A DNA stretch of 64,000 nt from Cladocopium goreaui (taxonomy: Eukaryota > Sar > Dinophyceae > Suessiales > Symbiodiniaceae). The stretch spans positions 537,169-601,168 of the forward strand of contig CAMXCT020001669.1 in assembly GCA_947184155.2 (NCBI GenBank), in the 5' to 3' direction. Each line of letters begins with the position of its first letter. Position 1 is the stretch's first letter. Under the pieces are notes generated by a model that searched no databases, had not been told where the DNA came from, and was given only the letters and a program-made list of their open reading frames with translations. Shown in pieces: positions 9,072 through 19,546 of the stretch. The position numbers were made by a program, and so were the translations under genes.

Positions 9072-9729
9072 GGCCGAGTTGTTCTGCGGTCTGTTGTGTA
9101 CCGGGCTGAGAAGCAAAAGCTGCAGACGTGGATTGTTACAGCGGCAGGTAGATCAGGCAGGAAAGATGGCGGGAATCGTCCACAAATTGAGCGATTAAAT
9201 CTATGTCCTCCATGCGGTGTTATACAGTATCACCTATTATTATTATTATACCAACCCGGGTGTCATGCCCACATGGATCCAATGAAAAATATGATATCAG
9301 AGCCAGAAGAGAAAATCTATAGTATAGGCAAGATGGTGGCTGTGATGTAAAATGATTTCCGGAAAACTGTCCCCATGAAAAAAGGGATAGGTTTCCGATA
9401 ATACCCTTTTTATTGTCTTATATAGTCCTCATGTCTGTCGTGTATGCTGTCAACATTGACGATCTCTGACAGGCAACTGTGACTGATTGACATGTTTGTT
9501 TCCATGTGTTTTGCGCCTTGGCCGACCACAATGGAACTCCCAAAGAATTTACTTCGTACCTAGTATTAAAACCGAAAACAAACATCCTCTTGGAATTTTT
9601 GATACGGGCATTCATTCAATGCATGGCCTCTGCTTCTCGGGTTTGCAATTTAGACCGACACTGCTCTGCATGCGTGCTTTCCACACATGTCGTTTTTTCC
9701 CGCAAGCATCCCCTGTTGCAGGATCGTTC

Positions 9730-10299
9730 TCAAGCAGCTGCTATCTTCACACGGGAGCTTGCCGTCTTGTTGAGACAAGTTGCCGTGAGCCAACGCAAAA
9801 ATTCGGTGACAGTAAAACACTTCACCCTGGTTTTGTTGAAACCAGCTGGGATGGCCTCCCCCGCACCCCTGAGATGGAGACTGGGCTTTCGCCCGCGGCC
9901 TTTCAAATCTTCCGCCCTCACTGCCTGCCACCCACGGGCACATGCCTCACGTAGCAGTAGAGTCATTCCTGGCTCTTCGGCCTTGAAAGTGTCAGTCACG
10001 AAGATTGCAACTTGTATCTCCTGACCCGGGTGAAACGTCAACTTCACACCTCCTGCTCCAAGCAAAGCAGAAGCTGACATCAAGACGGATCCACTCAGAG
10101 CAGCCATGAAACGCACTTTTCTTTGCACCCTAACGAAGTTTGAGACCACGAAGAGCTTGGCTTGCCGCAGGTCCTGGACATGGGTAGTAAGATGCAGATG
10201 CTTGGCAGGAACAAAACAAAAACAAACGTGCAAATCAATGGCAGGCAATTCACCAACAAAGGATTCCCCCAGGCTCCTGAGTTCTCGTCGCAACCCCAT
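9730..10299 (-). CDS. unrecognised ORF
   Basis: A 189-residue frame; an in-frame stop precedes the ATG at 10299, so this or a later Met (MAALSGSVLM at about 10106) may be the start. Visible features are a basic segment (VSNFVRVQRKVRF), a small-residue hydrophobic patch (GSVLMSASALLGAGG), FHPGQEIQVAIFVTD, and a basic C-terminal third. No known motif. It begins 115 bp after the transposase stop on the same strand and may be a second element ORF. Confidence 0.4.
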   Translation of the reverse strand: MGLRRELRSLGESFVGELPAIDLHVCFCFVPAKHLHLTTHVQDLRQAKLFVVSNFVRVQRKVRFMAALSGSVLMSASALLGAGGVKLTFHPGQEIQVAIFVTDTFKAEEPGMTLLLREACARGWQAVRAEDLKGRGRKPSLHLRGAGEAIPAGFNKTRVKCFTVTEFLRWLTATCLNKTASSRVKIAAA

Positions 10300-10413
10300 G
10301 TGCCGTCAAAGATTGAGACACTGCTTGCGCCTTGCCGCCTTCCATCTTGGAGCAACACCACGCTGGGCCACTGAGACCTTGGCAGGCCCACTGATGCCTT
10401 TTCTTCGTGGAGG

Positions 10414-12922
10414 TCAATTTACCGGACACTTCGTATGCCTGTCTTTTTTTTTCCTGAGACCATCTCCTTGTCGGTTTGCTTTGGTCAGTCGCAAGGCCTC
10501 TTCCTGAACCTCTTGGGTGACCTCATCCGGCAACAAACAGCCATCTGCCAGAGCCTCAGCCTTTCGTTTCAAACCCTGTTTTCTCTGGAAATTTCTTTCC
10601 TTCTGGGAAGATTCTGTCAACAGCTCGGAAGGTTTCCGAGGAGGTGTTTCGCATTTTTGCACTGCTTCCAGCAATGCTTTCTTTCTTGTGCGGTTCCAGT
10701 CGGCAAAAGATCCGGTCTTCACTTTGCCTGTGACACCACAATCGAACCTTGGTTTTGTCCGCGGCCGGGACCTTCCACTGGACAGTAGGGAAGCGTAGAT
10801 TCGTCGAGCGGCTTGAATCACTTCAGGTTGCACTGCTGGGCTCCTGGCCTGCCCATCGCCCATGACAATTGCAAGGCGACGGTCTGTGTCCACAGAAGCG
10901 TTGGAAAGTTCCACAGGACTTCTCTTGAGCTTCGAGAATTGTTGCTCCACTCCACTTGTGGCTGCGGTCCAACATTGACAAGCTGCCATGACTTGTATCA
11001 GGGCCGTGGCCTCATACTTCCTTCCCTGGGCACCTTTCCGACTGCTTGTGCGTTGAAGGGCTTCCCTCCATGCTTCTCTGTTACTCAAACCTGCTTGCTT
11101 CTTCAAAGCTGCAGCAATGGGCAGCAAGCGGGCATACTCTTGCTTCAGTGCCTCAAAAGGTACCGAATACACTTGAGCCAGCCTCTCCAAGTTCCGTAAA
11201 ACATCCGCACTGCAGTCACGGCCTCTTACGCAGTCAGACAAATGAAAAACTTGAAATGCCGCCGCCAAGTGCCAACTCGGAAACTCATGCGCGACGACTT
11301 CCTCCACGAGAGACACCCATTCCTGCAGCCGGCTGCAACGACGACAAGATATGATACAGTCAAATTTAATGGCAAACTGACACAGCCCCCCCCATGGAAA
11401 AGCTAGGCTAAGCACCGGGGTCCTCCATGACTGCAAAAGCCCTGTCCAAGTCTCGGTTCGAAACTTGGATGTCCAACGCAAACCCATCCTGAAGAATGGT
11501 CACGGGAATTCTTCTATCTAAGAATTCTTTCGTGAAAGTGGGTAGTGTCAACACCTTCCGGTCAACGAAGAGAGACCTTGCCGAGAGGACAAAATGGCTG
11601 GCTCGTAAATTCAAATCAGCAACATCAATGTCTTCACGGTCGCATTCCCTTGTGTAGTCGTTGCTGATAGCTGCAGCGTCGGTAATCATTGCAAGCAAAG
11701 CTGCTTTGAACGAACTGAAATTTTGGCAAAGCTTGGTTGCCCAAGTTGCCTCAGCACCTCGCATGGCTTGGACCCTGCCGCACACATTGAAAGCTGCTTG
11801 CAAATTCCGAATTATCCGGCTGAGAGGATTCAAGTATGACGAGAACCTGTGCTTCGCCGCAGACATGGAGGTGCAAAGGTTTCCAGTCAAGTCGGAGTCC
11901 TCTTTGCATTGGACGGCCTTGGCCCACCATTGGCTGAGGATGTGGCTGTGGTGCACCTTCTGAGCGAAGCTTTCGGACCCATGGATCCATTCGTTTGTCA
12001 AACTTTTGACAGGTTCCAATGCAAGGAATGGTCTCTTCAAGAGACGGGTCGATGCATGCGCCGCATCTCTGCCGACGATCTTGCAATTTGTAAATTTGGA
12101 TTGAAAGTCGGTCGCGGCCCTACGGCGCCCTCTCTCTAAGTCACCTGCTAAAAGTTCGGATGCAGCAGCGTCACTGGCCACCATGGTGACCCTGTCCTGA
12201 ATCTTCCGTAGAAGTTCAGAGTCGACCGGCTGCTCGCTTTCCTTGGCTTGTCTGGGAGGCTGCCGCATCGGTTGGCAGAAGTTCTGCATGATTTCAGCAG
12301 TTGCTTCAGCTATGGACTCAGCAGAACCTGTCACAGGCTGCAAGCCAAGCGCGCCACTGATGGTGGTTAGGTCCGGTAGAACAGCGCGGAAGCGCACAAG
12401 AAGATTTCCTTTGCGTTCGTCTCTCATCAATGAGATGCAGCGAGACTCTGCCAGCAAAGTCCTGTTGCGAGCACAAACTGCTTCCGAGAGGGCATACCGC
12501 ACTTGAGTTTTTTTATCGGACGATCCGCCACCTTGTCTCGCAGATTGTCCTTGCGTCATACCCTGCAAACTTGACTTAAAAGCCTCGTCGCTAGGGGCTC
12601 CGCAAAGATCATCTTGGCTTGCTGTCATGTGTCCCTTGGACTTCTCATGCCTCTCCAAGTTGTGTTTCTTCAACACGGAAGTCGGAGGTTGTTCAAAGTT
12701 GGCCCATGGGCCCTCCAGACCGGCTTTCGCGCATAAGCTGCAGCCGAGCTTGGATTCTCCATCGACCAGAAGCACTCTCAGCCATGGTTTTTTGTAAAGT
12801 GACCATGACTGCTGCACGGCGCACAAGCTGCACTTGTGCACTCCTCGCTTGCAAGTCTGAGTGTGTTCAGTGACCAACTTACCTGGAACCAAGTGCTTCA
12901 ACTTGTCGCGAGAATCTCCCAT
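10414..12922 (-). CDS. hAT-like DNA transposase, two exons
   Basis: Exon 1 (12922 to about 11416) probably starts at MGDSRDKLKHLVPGKL, just after a TTCTTCGCTCTCCAG acceptor at about 12944. It has a zinc-finger-like region (CSLCAKAG then HNLERHEKSKGH, a BED/TTF-like C-x2-C...H-x5-H) and a central region with VASDAAASELLAG and GRDAAHASTRLLKRP, resembling the hAT RNase-H core segments around Asp and the C/R..AH motif. A short intron (about 11415-11330) ends in GTCGTCGTTGCAG or a second CAG 10 bp further on. Exon 2 carries the hAT C-terminal dimerisation signature (ATSGVEQQFSKLKR) and then a long basic tail ending KKKDRHTKCPVN. hAT enzymes cut and paste DNA as dimers and make 8-bp target duplications. 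Assignment rests on motif reading; a KDZ-type relative is possible. The element ends were not found. Confidence 0.6.
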
Positions 12923-12970
12923 GGCGCGAAGAAGGAAACCCCTGGAGAGCGAAGAACTTATTGTATTCAT

Positions 12971-13394
12971 TGTATTGATAGAATCTGATGATAGTCATAG
13001 TACTTTAAGGCTTACTTAAGATGCATTCAATGTGATTGACAGTATTGGAGCTTTGAATTGAAAGATGCGGAAATCTTCAAATTTTTGATCATACCTTAGA
13101 TGTTTTAAGGTGCGTGTTTCAAAACCCTGCAGCCGCTGACGGCAACACACAGAAAGAGTCACAATTCAATGCAATGCTTTCGCCCCTCGAAATGAAGAAA
13201 TCAAGCAACTACGACAGTAGTGGCTGGCAGTAGTGGCTGGCGGCGCGACATCGACTCTTCTTATTTTCTGAATAATAATAAGTCAAGCAGCACCCGCGGC
13301 AGCAGCAATTGCTCAGATGATGTGAGCTGACTTGACACACACATGTCCGTAGACAGTGACATTTAAAATTGTCCGCAGACACTCCCCACGGCAT
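12971..13394. other. non-coding, upstream of transposase
   Basis: No gene seen. Contains scattered TCCGTAGAC and TCCGCAGAC words (13343, 13371) leading into the tandem array that follows. Confidence 0.4.
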
Positions 13395-13640
13395 GTGTCC
13401 GTAGAGTCCGTAGACTAAGATTTTCCTGTCCGTAGACCAGAACCAATGATGTGTCCGTAGACCCGCAAGTCAGTCCGTAGACTATGATTTTCCTGTCCTT
13501 AGACCAGAACCAATGATGTGTCCGTAGACCAAGTCAGTCCGTAGACTATGATTTTCCTGTCCTTAGACCAGAACCAATGATGTGTCCGTAGACCCGCAAG
13601 TCAGTCCGTAGACTATGACTTTCCTCTCCATAAGACGAAG
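13395..13640. repeat. tandem array of 56-67 bp units rich in TCCGTAGAC
   Basis: Units start at 13395, 13451, 13518 and 13582 with GTGTCCGTAGA, followed by AGTCCGTAGACTATGA, TTTTCCTGTCC(G/T)TAGACC and AGAACCAATGAT. Each unit has three GTCCGTAGAC-like words, themselves imperfect palindromes (GTC...GAC). Further variants lie at 13343, 13371, 13691 and 13728, and a lone copy at 8526. Position just upstream of the transposase gene fits subterminal transposase-binding repeats. Confidence 0.75.
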
Positions 13641-14409
13641 TGCAGATCTGTTACTTTGTTCGTGGACAATCATAAAGATTCATTCAATGCGGTCCGTGGA
13701 CTCGAGGATCAAAAAATGATCAGACCTAGTCCGCAGACAACTCCGTATTTAAGATGTCCTTCAATATTATTCCTCGCGGGTGAAAGACAAAACAGCATTT
13801 CCATGGCAAGGTAAACAGACTGCAGATGCGATGGCAAACCGATTTTGAGCAAAAAATAACTCTGCTAGGGCGCTCGGCTGTGGAAGTTGACCAAGGGCTT
13901 ACAATAACAATTTTACAAGTGGATTTATCACGACTAAGCTCACATATAATTTACACACCATTAACAAAATATATATATATATATAATCATGGAACTTGAA
14001 ACTTATTATATACAACACCTGTATGGGGTATCCAACCTTACTATGTTTTCCCTTTGTAGGCATTCTATGGATATCAACTGGAACGCTGGGCAACACTGTT
14101 CCCCTGATCACTTACATTGAAATAATGACGAGGTGGATGCTTTGAGACAACCATAGGAACAAGAGGACCCATGCCAACCAGATCTGTTCACGCATGGAGT
14201 GAATGACTCAGTGGTCAGGTGGAATGTTTTATTATAGATAACCAAAACCAAAATAAAACTGGTCACACTGTCAAAGAGCTTAATACCTTGGCATTAGTGG
14301 TGGTGGAATAGTTTCAGTGACAGACTGGATGCATACTTGAACACATCACACACACTTCACTTAGCAACAAAAAAGACACCAAGAGCAACCAAGCTACTGC
14401 TAAACAACG
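13641..14409. other. AT-rich spacer without gene
   Basis: No coding region recognised; a short (TA)n run lies at about 13967-13984. The lower part (14357-14409) is read in frame with the retroelement pol but no longer resembles it, so the retroelement is broken at about 14.41 kb. Confidence 0.4.
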
Positions 14410-16350
14410 CTAAGTCTCTGGGTTTTGAGTTCTTGGCTTTTTGGAGTCTCTGTCTTGCCGTCCATTCTAGGAAGGCCTTTTCCGCACTTTGCATTCGCTG
14501 GAGCTGGCGATCCATCTCGCCAGAGGCGTTCTCTACCAGCAGCTCTGGACATTCACTGGGGCCGCAAGGGAAAAGTCGCCCGGTAGCATCAGGCGCACGG
14601 CCAAGGGCATGTTGGATGGGCGAATAGCCTCGGATCAGTTCTCGGCTATTAAAGGTCCTAGTGGCTTCAGCCAAAACTTCTGCTGCGGTGACTTCTGGGT
14701 CATCTTCAGCTATTTTGTTCATGAGAGTCTTGGTACCCTGAATAGCCTGTTCACAAATGCCCACCTTCCAGTGAGCTTCACCCGGAATAATGTCCAACAT
14801 TATCTGGTGCCTATCACAGTATTCTTGAACCACATGACTCCTGAAGCTACCATCCGGATCAACCCTGAGCTGATTAGGAAAACCAAAATACTGAACCCAA
14901 TGTTCCCCAAACGTTTCAACAAACTGATTGGCAGTAAGGTGACTTCTTTTCCCCGTAAGAACAATTTTTCCAACACGAAAACGGCATCCCTCATCAACGA
15001 ACATCAAAAATTGATAGGACTCCTTAGTTTGTGGGTGTTCCCAGTGCCCAATATCCCCTGACACAGACGCCCATTTTGGGGGGTGAGGCTCCAAGGTGGC
15101 TAAAGGCCGTGGCTTCGGTCTACCCCGTTCCTTACAAACTGAACACTCAAAACGTTCGGCTTCCCTGAGCACATCCTCTGACACTCCCCTGCGTCGCAGG
15201 GCTTGCACCAGGTGTCTGGTTGGCCCGTGGCCAGTGGCAGCATGCAAGAGGTACAGTCGTTTTCTTATTTCTTCAACAGTCAGACCCTGACCCCTTTTTT
15301 GGTTATCTTCCCCAACCAGAACTTCGTGGTCCCCCTTACTGTCACACTTCACATGATTGGTTCCCTTGATTCTTTCATGCTCATCATGAACACATGAACC
15401 GCAAACAAAACCATGTTGAGAATCATGAATGTGGTGACAACTGCAACTGATCCCATTACCAAAAGTTTCCCCAATTTGGTGGTCTCCCACAAACTCCCTT
15501 TTAAGGTCTTCATCTTCCGCTCCATGAATCAACGCATCACAGACCCTTCGGGCAAATTCGGGGGTGTAATAGGCAGTTTTGTTGGTAAGGGAACCCTCGC
15601 ACTTCACATGTTTCTGGTGAGGCCCACAACTACATGGCATGTTCATCCTTTTTGCCAACAAAGCATGAGTGGTCATGAGTTTCCAGCCTTTCGAAATTGG
15701 GTTTTTCTCATCATCAACAAGACCAACACGACAACCCCTTACCACAGCAAACCATGGATTGTGTTTCTCCACCAGTTCCTGCATCATTGGAAGCCTCCAT
15801 GCCTGACATGATTGTGACCATTCCCAAGTGACATGTATACCATGCTGAATACAGTACGTATATATGACACTGCAACCGACATACTGTTTCATGGCAGCTT
15901 TGCGCTTCTCAGAAAGGGCCTCCTTCTGAGCTTCACTTCTCTGATTGATGTTTTGCATCACTGAAAAAGGTCCACAAACCGGAGAAAGCCAAACATGTTT
16001 TGGTTTATAATGGTCAATATCTTGAATGACTTTGTGAATCCCCTGGTTGGTTCCTAAATCATACTCATTGAAAAGTGAGCAGCGTCGGGCCGCACCCTCG
16101 TCACCTTTCTTTTGTTGCATGGTGCGAGACAGCACGCTGTCGGCCGAACATGCCACTTCCAGCAGCTCTATGCGCTGGTGTGATAGCAGGGCCTCAAAGG
16201 CATTCGAAATCAATCTGTCACTGCAATGGGACAAGTGTCTTACTTTTTGCTCAGGTAAGGCTTCCCATGAGCCCCTCCAGAGCTCACTGTCGACCTGCAT
16301 TCCCGCCTGTGACAAATTAAAGTTTTCTACACTCCCAGCTGAAGCTACTG
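14410..16350 (-). pseudogene. copia-like pol: methyltransferase-like domain plus integrase
   Basis: The first part reads as a divergent C5-methyltransferase-like domain: IELLEVACSADSVLS (motif-I-like, about 16135-16175), LSPVCGPFSVMQN (motif-IV-like with a PxC, about 15945-15990), VTWEWSQS (Glu, motif-VI-like, about 15812-15836), then GCRVGLVD and a Cys-rich block (CSCGPHQKHVKCEG). The integrase follows: a zinc-binding H-H-C-C segment (LLHAATGHG ... CSVCKERG), and a D,D,E core with SGDIGHWEHP, RVDPDGSF and GEAHWKVGICEQ. The domain ends at QRLQKAKNSKPRD, beyond which the frame is unrelated sequence. Integrase inserts the cDNA. I recall the methyltransferase-like block as a recurrent insert in dinoflagellate copia polyproteins. 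This copy cannot encode RT. Confidence 0.75.
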
Positions 16351-17067
16351 TGGGATCGGCACAAAAGAGCCTGTTGATGACTCTGTCATCTCGGAGACAC
16401 TGGATGCTTCGACCTTCTTGTGAGGCCTCTCGGCTTTCAGATTGTCCACGTCCTCCTTGAGGGCGTGCATCATCTGCATCATCTGCATCATCATGTTCTC
16501 GGTCTTGCCATTCGAGCCGCTGGCCGGCGTCGATGTGTTCTTGTAGCCGCTGGAGGTCTGCTTGTAGGTCGGCATCGGATGCTGTGCCTCTGGGCTCTGG
16601 AGCCAATTGGCCAGACGGGCCAGGCGGTAGTCGCATTCCCCCTCGGTGGCGGTCTTCACGACCCAGCTGGCATACTGTGGGTGTTGGGCTAGAAGCTCGT
16701 GGTACTGCAGACTGCAGTGTTCCCCGAACCCCACAGGGTCCTCCGGAGAGGCGGCTGTGGTCTGGTAGATCTTCTTGGTGCCCAAGCGCTGCAGCTCCTG
16801 AATGGTCTCGGTGCCGCGGGTCTTCACCATGAGCTTGTTGTTCACGTAGTCCACCAAGTCGGACTTCTTCTTGCTGGCCTTGTTCAGTTCGATCATGGCA
16901 TGGCGCATCGGTGGCCGTACCTTCCCTTTCTGAGTGACCATCCCGTTGGCTTCCTTGAGTTCCAAGAGGCGACTCTCGATCTCCATGATGCTCCACTGTT
17001 TTGGAGCTGTTTCGCCAAAGGTCATCAGGAGCTCTTCCACCAATTCCTTTCTGGTGGCACGAGGCAT
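16345..17067 (-). pseudogene. copia-like polyprotein segment (FG/W-type domain), out of frame
   Basis: About 240 residues in a frame different from the flanking protease and integrase. It starts MPRATRKELVEELLMTFGE, a SAP-like helix pair, and later has PVGFGEHCSLQYHELLAQ then YASWVVKTATEG, which resembles the FGKhkG..Y.el..dp.YvkW pattern of the exonuclease-X C-terminal/DUF3820-like module. A Met/Gln-rich coiled coil follows. The one-base frame offsets at both edges imply indels or frameshifting. The overlapping longer frame over 16350-17070 is an Asp/His/Gly/Arg-rich shadow. Confidence 0.6.
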
Positions 17068-17359
17068 GGCTCTTGTTCACTGTCTCGTTGGGGATCTCGT
17101 CTAGCTTGTGCTGGAGAGCTGCAGGAGGAGGTTGTTCTGGCTCTGTACACTGACTGCTGTCTGAGATTTTTCCAACATGTCCATGGAAAACCTGGGAAAG
17201 TGTTTCATCATCAACAACCACATGATCATGAACAACACACCCAACATCATCATGATTGCTAGGATCACCAACCATGTTCAAGGGGTTGTGAAAAGTGCCT
17301 GAAACATCGCTACTGACCTTCCTTTCCATCTCAGGCGCACGGAAAGAAAGGAGTTGTCC

Positions 17360-18886
17360 CTACAGGAAAGCATTCAGGCTCGGCACTGGCTGTGCAGTGC
17401 TCTGAGCATCACTGTACCAATCCTGAGTCATGGGCAGCAGCTGATGGCCGGTGGCCGAACGTTCCATCTTGATGATCTTGGACGGGTTGATCTTGCGGAA
17501 GACGACCATGTCCTCAGAGAAGTCGATGATTGCTCCCAAGGCCCGTAAGGACTCAATGGAGAACAGCACAGGTCCTGCTCCCGCATCCAACGCATGTACT
17601 TGTACTTGTCCAGGTTTGCCATCAGCTTGAACCTCGAGTGAGGCTGTGGACACGCACTGGTTCTTTGATGAATTCCCAAAACCAAACGTAGGCTTGTTCT
17701 CCAAGTCAAGGTCGGCCAAACGAGAAGTCCCATGCTTGTACTTGTTGAGGGCAATGATCTTCTCGAGGGCCACCACGCTACCAAGGGTCTTTGTAGCCCC
17801 TCCATCAACGACAGCCTTGCCTTGTTCGACGGCCATCTGAGTGGAGATAGGCCCTATGCTGTTGGTGTCGGCAACATCAAAGAAGGCCTCTGGGCAAGCA
17901 TCGGAGAACCCAGCATCCAGGTAGTTCACCTCGTGGTCGTCCGGGACATAGGGCTCCACAATCTCATGGTCCTTGGTGATCTGGTCTTGTGCAAAACAGA
18001 TGAAAGGTGCAGCCTGCTCTTCGGCTGAAGAGGCTGTCGTTGTTGCCATTGCCTTTGGACATGATGAAGTCTTGTGAGGACCACCACATCGGAAGCACTT
18101 TTGATCTGTGCCCGAAGCTACAGCCGAAGTGCTTCCAGAGGGCTTGAAGTTGGTGCGGTAGTACTTCCGGGACATCCTCACCTGATGTTGTTTCTGTCTG
18201 GCCTCTTTCAAGGTGCGACGCCCGCGCTCCATCATGGCTAGGGTTTCTTGAGCCACATCTTCAGCTTCACCCAGGAGTGCGAGGCCCTCGTCATTGAAGT
18301 TGCGGTGAGCCTGGGCAACCCAGGCAGTGTCATAGTCCTCAGACTCGGCCTCTTCATCCTCATCCACCCACCAGCTGGAGTGACGATTGGCTGCATCTCG
18401 ACGACGCAGGTCCTCATCGGTCCACTGGCTGCGTAGCTCCTGTGCCACTCGGGTCATAGTGAAGTCGCCCTTCAGGGCTGCCACGATCATGTTGCGCTCG
18501 TTGGTGTCCAGGCCAGAATCAAACAAGAGGTACCAGCCCTGAACATACTCTGGTAGTAGTTCAGGGGCTTCCACATTCCAGTCGGCATTCTCGGAAGGTG
18601 TCCAAGAGGTACTCCACCAGTCATTTGACCACCAGTCCGGATAACTCCAGGAGTCTCCTGAAGGACCTGGACCAGTGGAGCTTCGCTCCTCAGTTGCATC
18701 CTCGGTGGCCTCAGCTTGATCATCAGGTCGAGCAAGCGCTTCCCGATCATCCTGAATCTCCTCAGCACTCAGGTTCTGACTGCCAGCCAGGGAGGGTGTC
18801 CTCCTGTAGTTGGCCCAAGGGTCGGTGGACCCCTGGACGGCTATAGCCGCCGTAGCTCTTCTCCCACGCTGGCTTCTTTTTCTCAT
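17360..18886 (-). pseudogene. copia-like Gag C-part, zinc knuckle and aspartic protease
   Basis: A 508-residue frame. It starts within Gag, where the coding frame shifts from the upstream Gag segment at about 18860-18890. Tryptophan-rich patches (WSNDWWSTSW) lead to an LLPEYVQGWYLLFDSGLDTN helix region and a CFRCGGPHKTSSC knuckle (C-x2-C-x3-H-x4-C, one residue shorter than the usual CCHC spacing; about 18068-18106). The protease active site is DGGATKTLGS (about 17780-17815), paired with ALGAIIDFSEDMVVF near the end. It terminates in TAG at 17362-17360, after which the same frame stays open for another 30 or so codons (GQLLSFRAPEM). The TAG is either a mutation or a read-through site. Confidence 0.75.
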
Positions 18887-19304
18887 AGTGAGACATCACC
18901 CTGTGAAGTCCTTGCCTAGCTCTTGCATACAGTTCTGACTTTCTAGTGACGTACTCATTCATGGTCTCTCCCTTCTTGCGCCTGGACTGCCGGAAGTAAC
19001 GGCTCAAATGATCCGTCAGTTCAGGCATCTGTGGAAGGCCCAAGTTTGACCTCAGGTACGTCAGAAGCCGCTGCACGCCTCCATTGAAGGAGAGCCATTC
19101 GGGATGCTTGCCCACAGTGAACCTGCGAGCAGTGCCCGTCAGCTCTGTGAGGAGCCTCGGGCCGCACAAGTAGCGCTTGTGCATTGCTATGGATTGCTCC
19201 CACAGCAAAGCGCTCTCTTCAAACTCCTGATATGTTCCGGCATCTCCATCCCAAATGGGAACTCCTTCTCGCGTCTTCTCTATCCTTTTCTGCTTCTCCG
19301 CCAT
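18762..19304 (-). pseudogene. copia-like Gag N-terminal segment
   Basis: Starts MAEKQKRIEKTREGVPIWDG. A GDAGTYQEFEESALLWEQS stretch and LLTYLRSNLGLPQMPELTDH, LSRYFRQSRRKKGETMNEYV are typical of copia Gag (UBN2-like) helices. It is the first ORF of the element. After the SHYEKKKPAWEKSYGG stretch the real continuation is in another frame (17360-18886), so the last 35 codons here are probably noise. Confidence 0.7.
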
Positions 19305-19546
19305 GTTGTTCCTCCTATGGCTCTGGCAATAGGAGGCTGTAGGTCCCTGGTCTCACGCCCGCCCGTAGGCAGGCTCCGCTACCGTGCAAGCGGTAGAAGT
19401 GCTCAAGTAGAATATGAAGAGTCACTGGAATCGATTGGACAAGGAGGGGTGATCAACGCCTCATGAATCTCGCTCCGCGGCTCTTTTCAGCCAATACTTC
19501 ACGGAATAGGCATGTCAACGCCTATGAGTGCTGTGGTAAAAACAGC
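19305..19546. other. retroelement leader region, no LTR recognised
   Basis: GC-richer DNA upstream of Gag. On the minus strand a CAGAGCC word lies about 14 bp before the Gag ATG, weakly reminiscent of a copia primer-binding site, but it is too short to claim. No terminal repeat matches DNA at the other end. Confidence 0.3.

Larger units (their letters stand above)
14410..19304 (-). mobile_element. degenerate Ty1/copia-like retrotransposon lacking reverse transcriptase
   Basis: On the minus strand the order is Gag, zinc knuckle, aspartic protease, FG/SAP-like region, methyltransferase-like domain, integrase. Integrase before reverse transcriptase is the copia order, but similarity stops soon after integrase, so RT and RNase H are absent. 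The parts lie in different frames: Gag N-part in one; the rest of Gag, protease and later methyltransferase-integrase in another; the 16345-17067 segment in the third. A TAG also separates protease from the following frame. No long terminal repeats were found by comparing 13.8-14.4 kb with 19.3-19.55 kb. It is therefore a relic or a non-autonomous copy. Confidence 0.8.

Noticed and set aside
9285..9305. TATCAGAGCC, resembling a copia tRNA primer-binding site
   Set aside because: No LTR or gag nearby in the right orientation; a 10-bp match by chance is expected.
16350..17329. Pol-frame N-terminal half as a real protein
   Set aside because: Over 16350-17070 the convincing protein (SAP/FG-type) lies in another frame; this one is a Gly/His/Arg/Asp-rich shadow.
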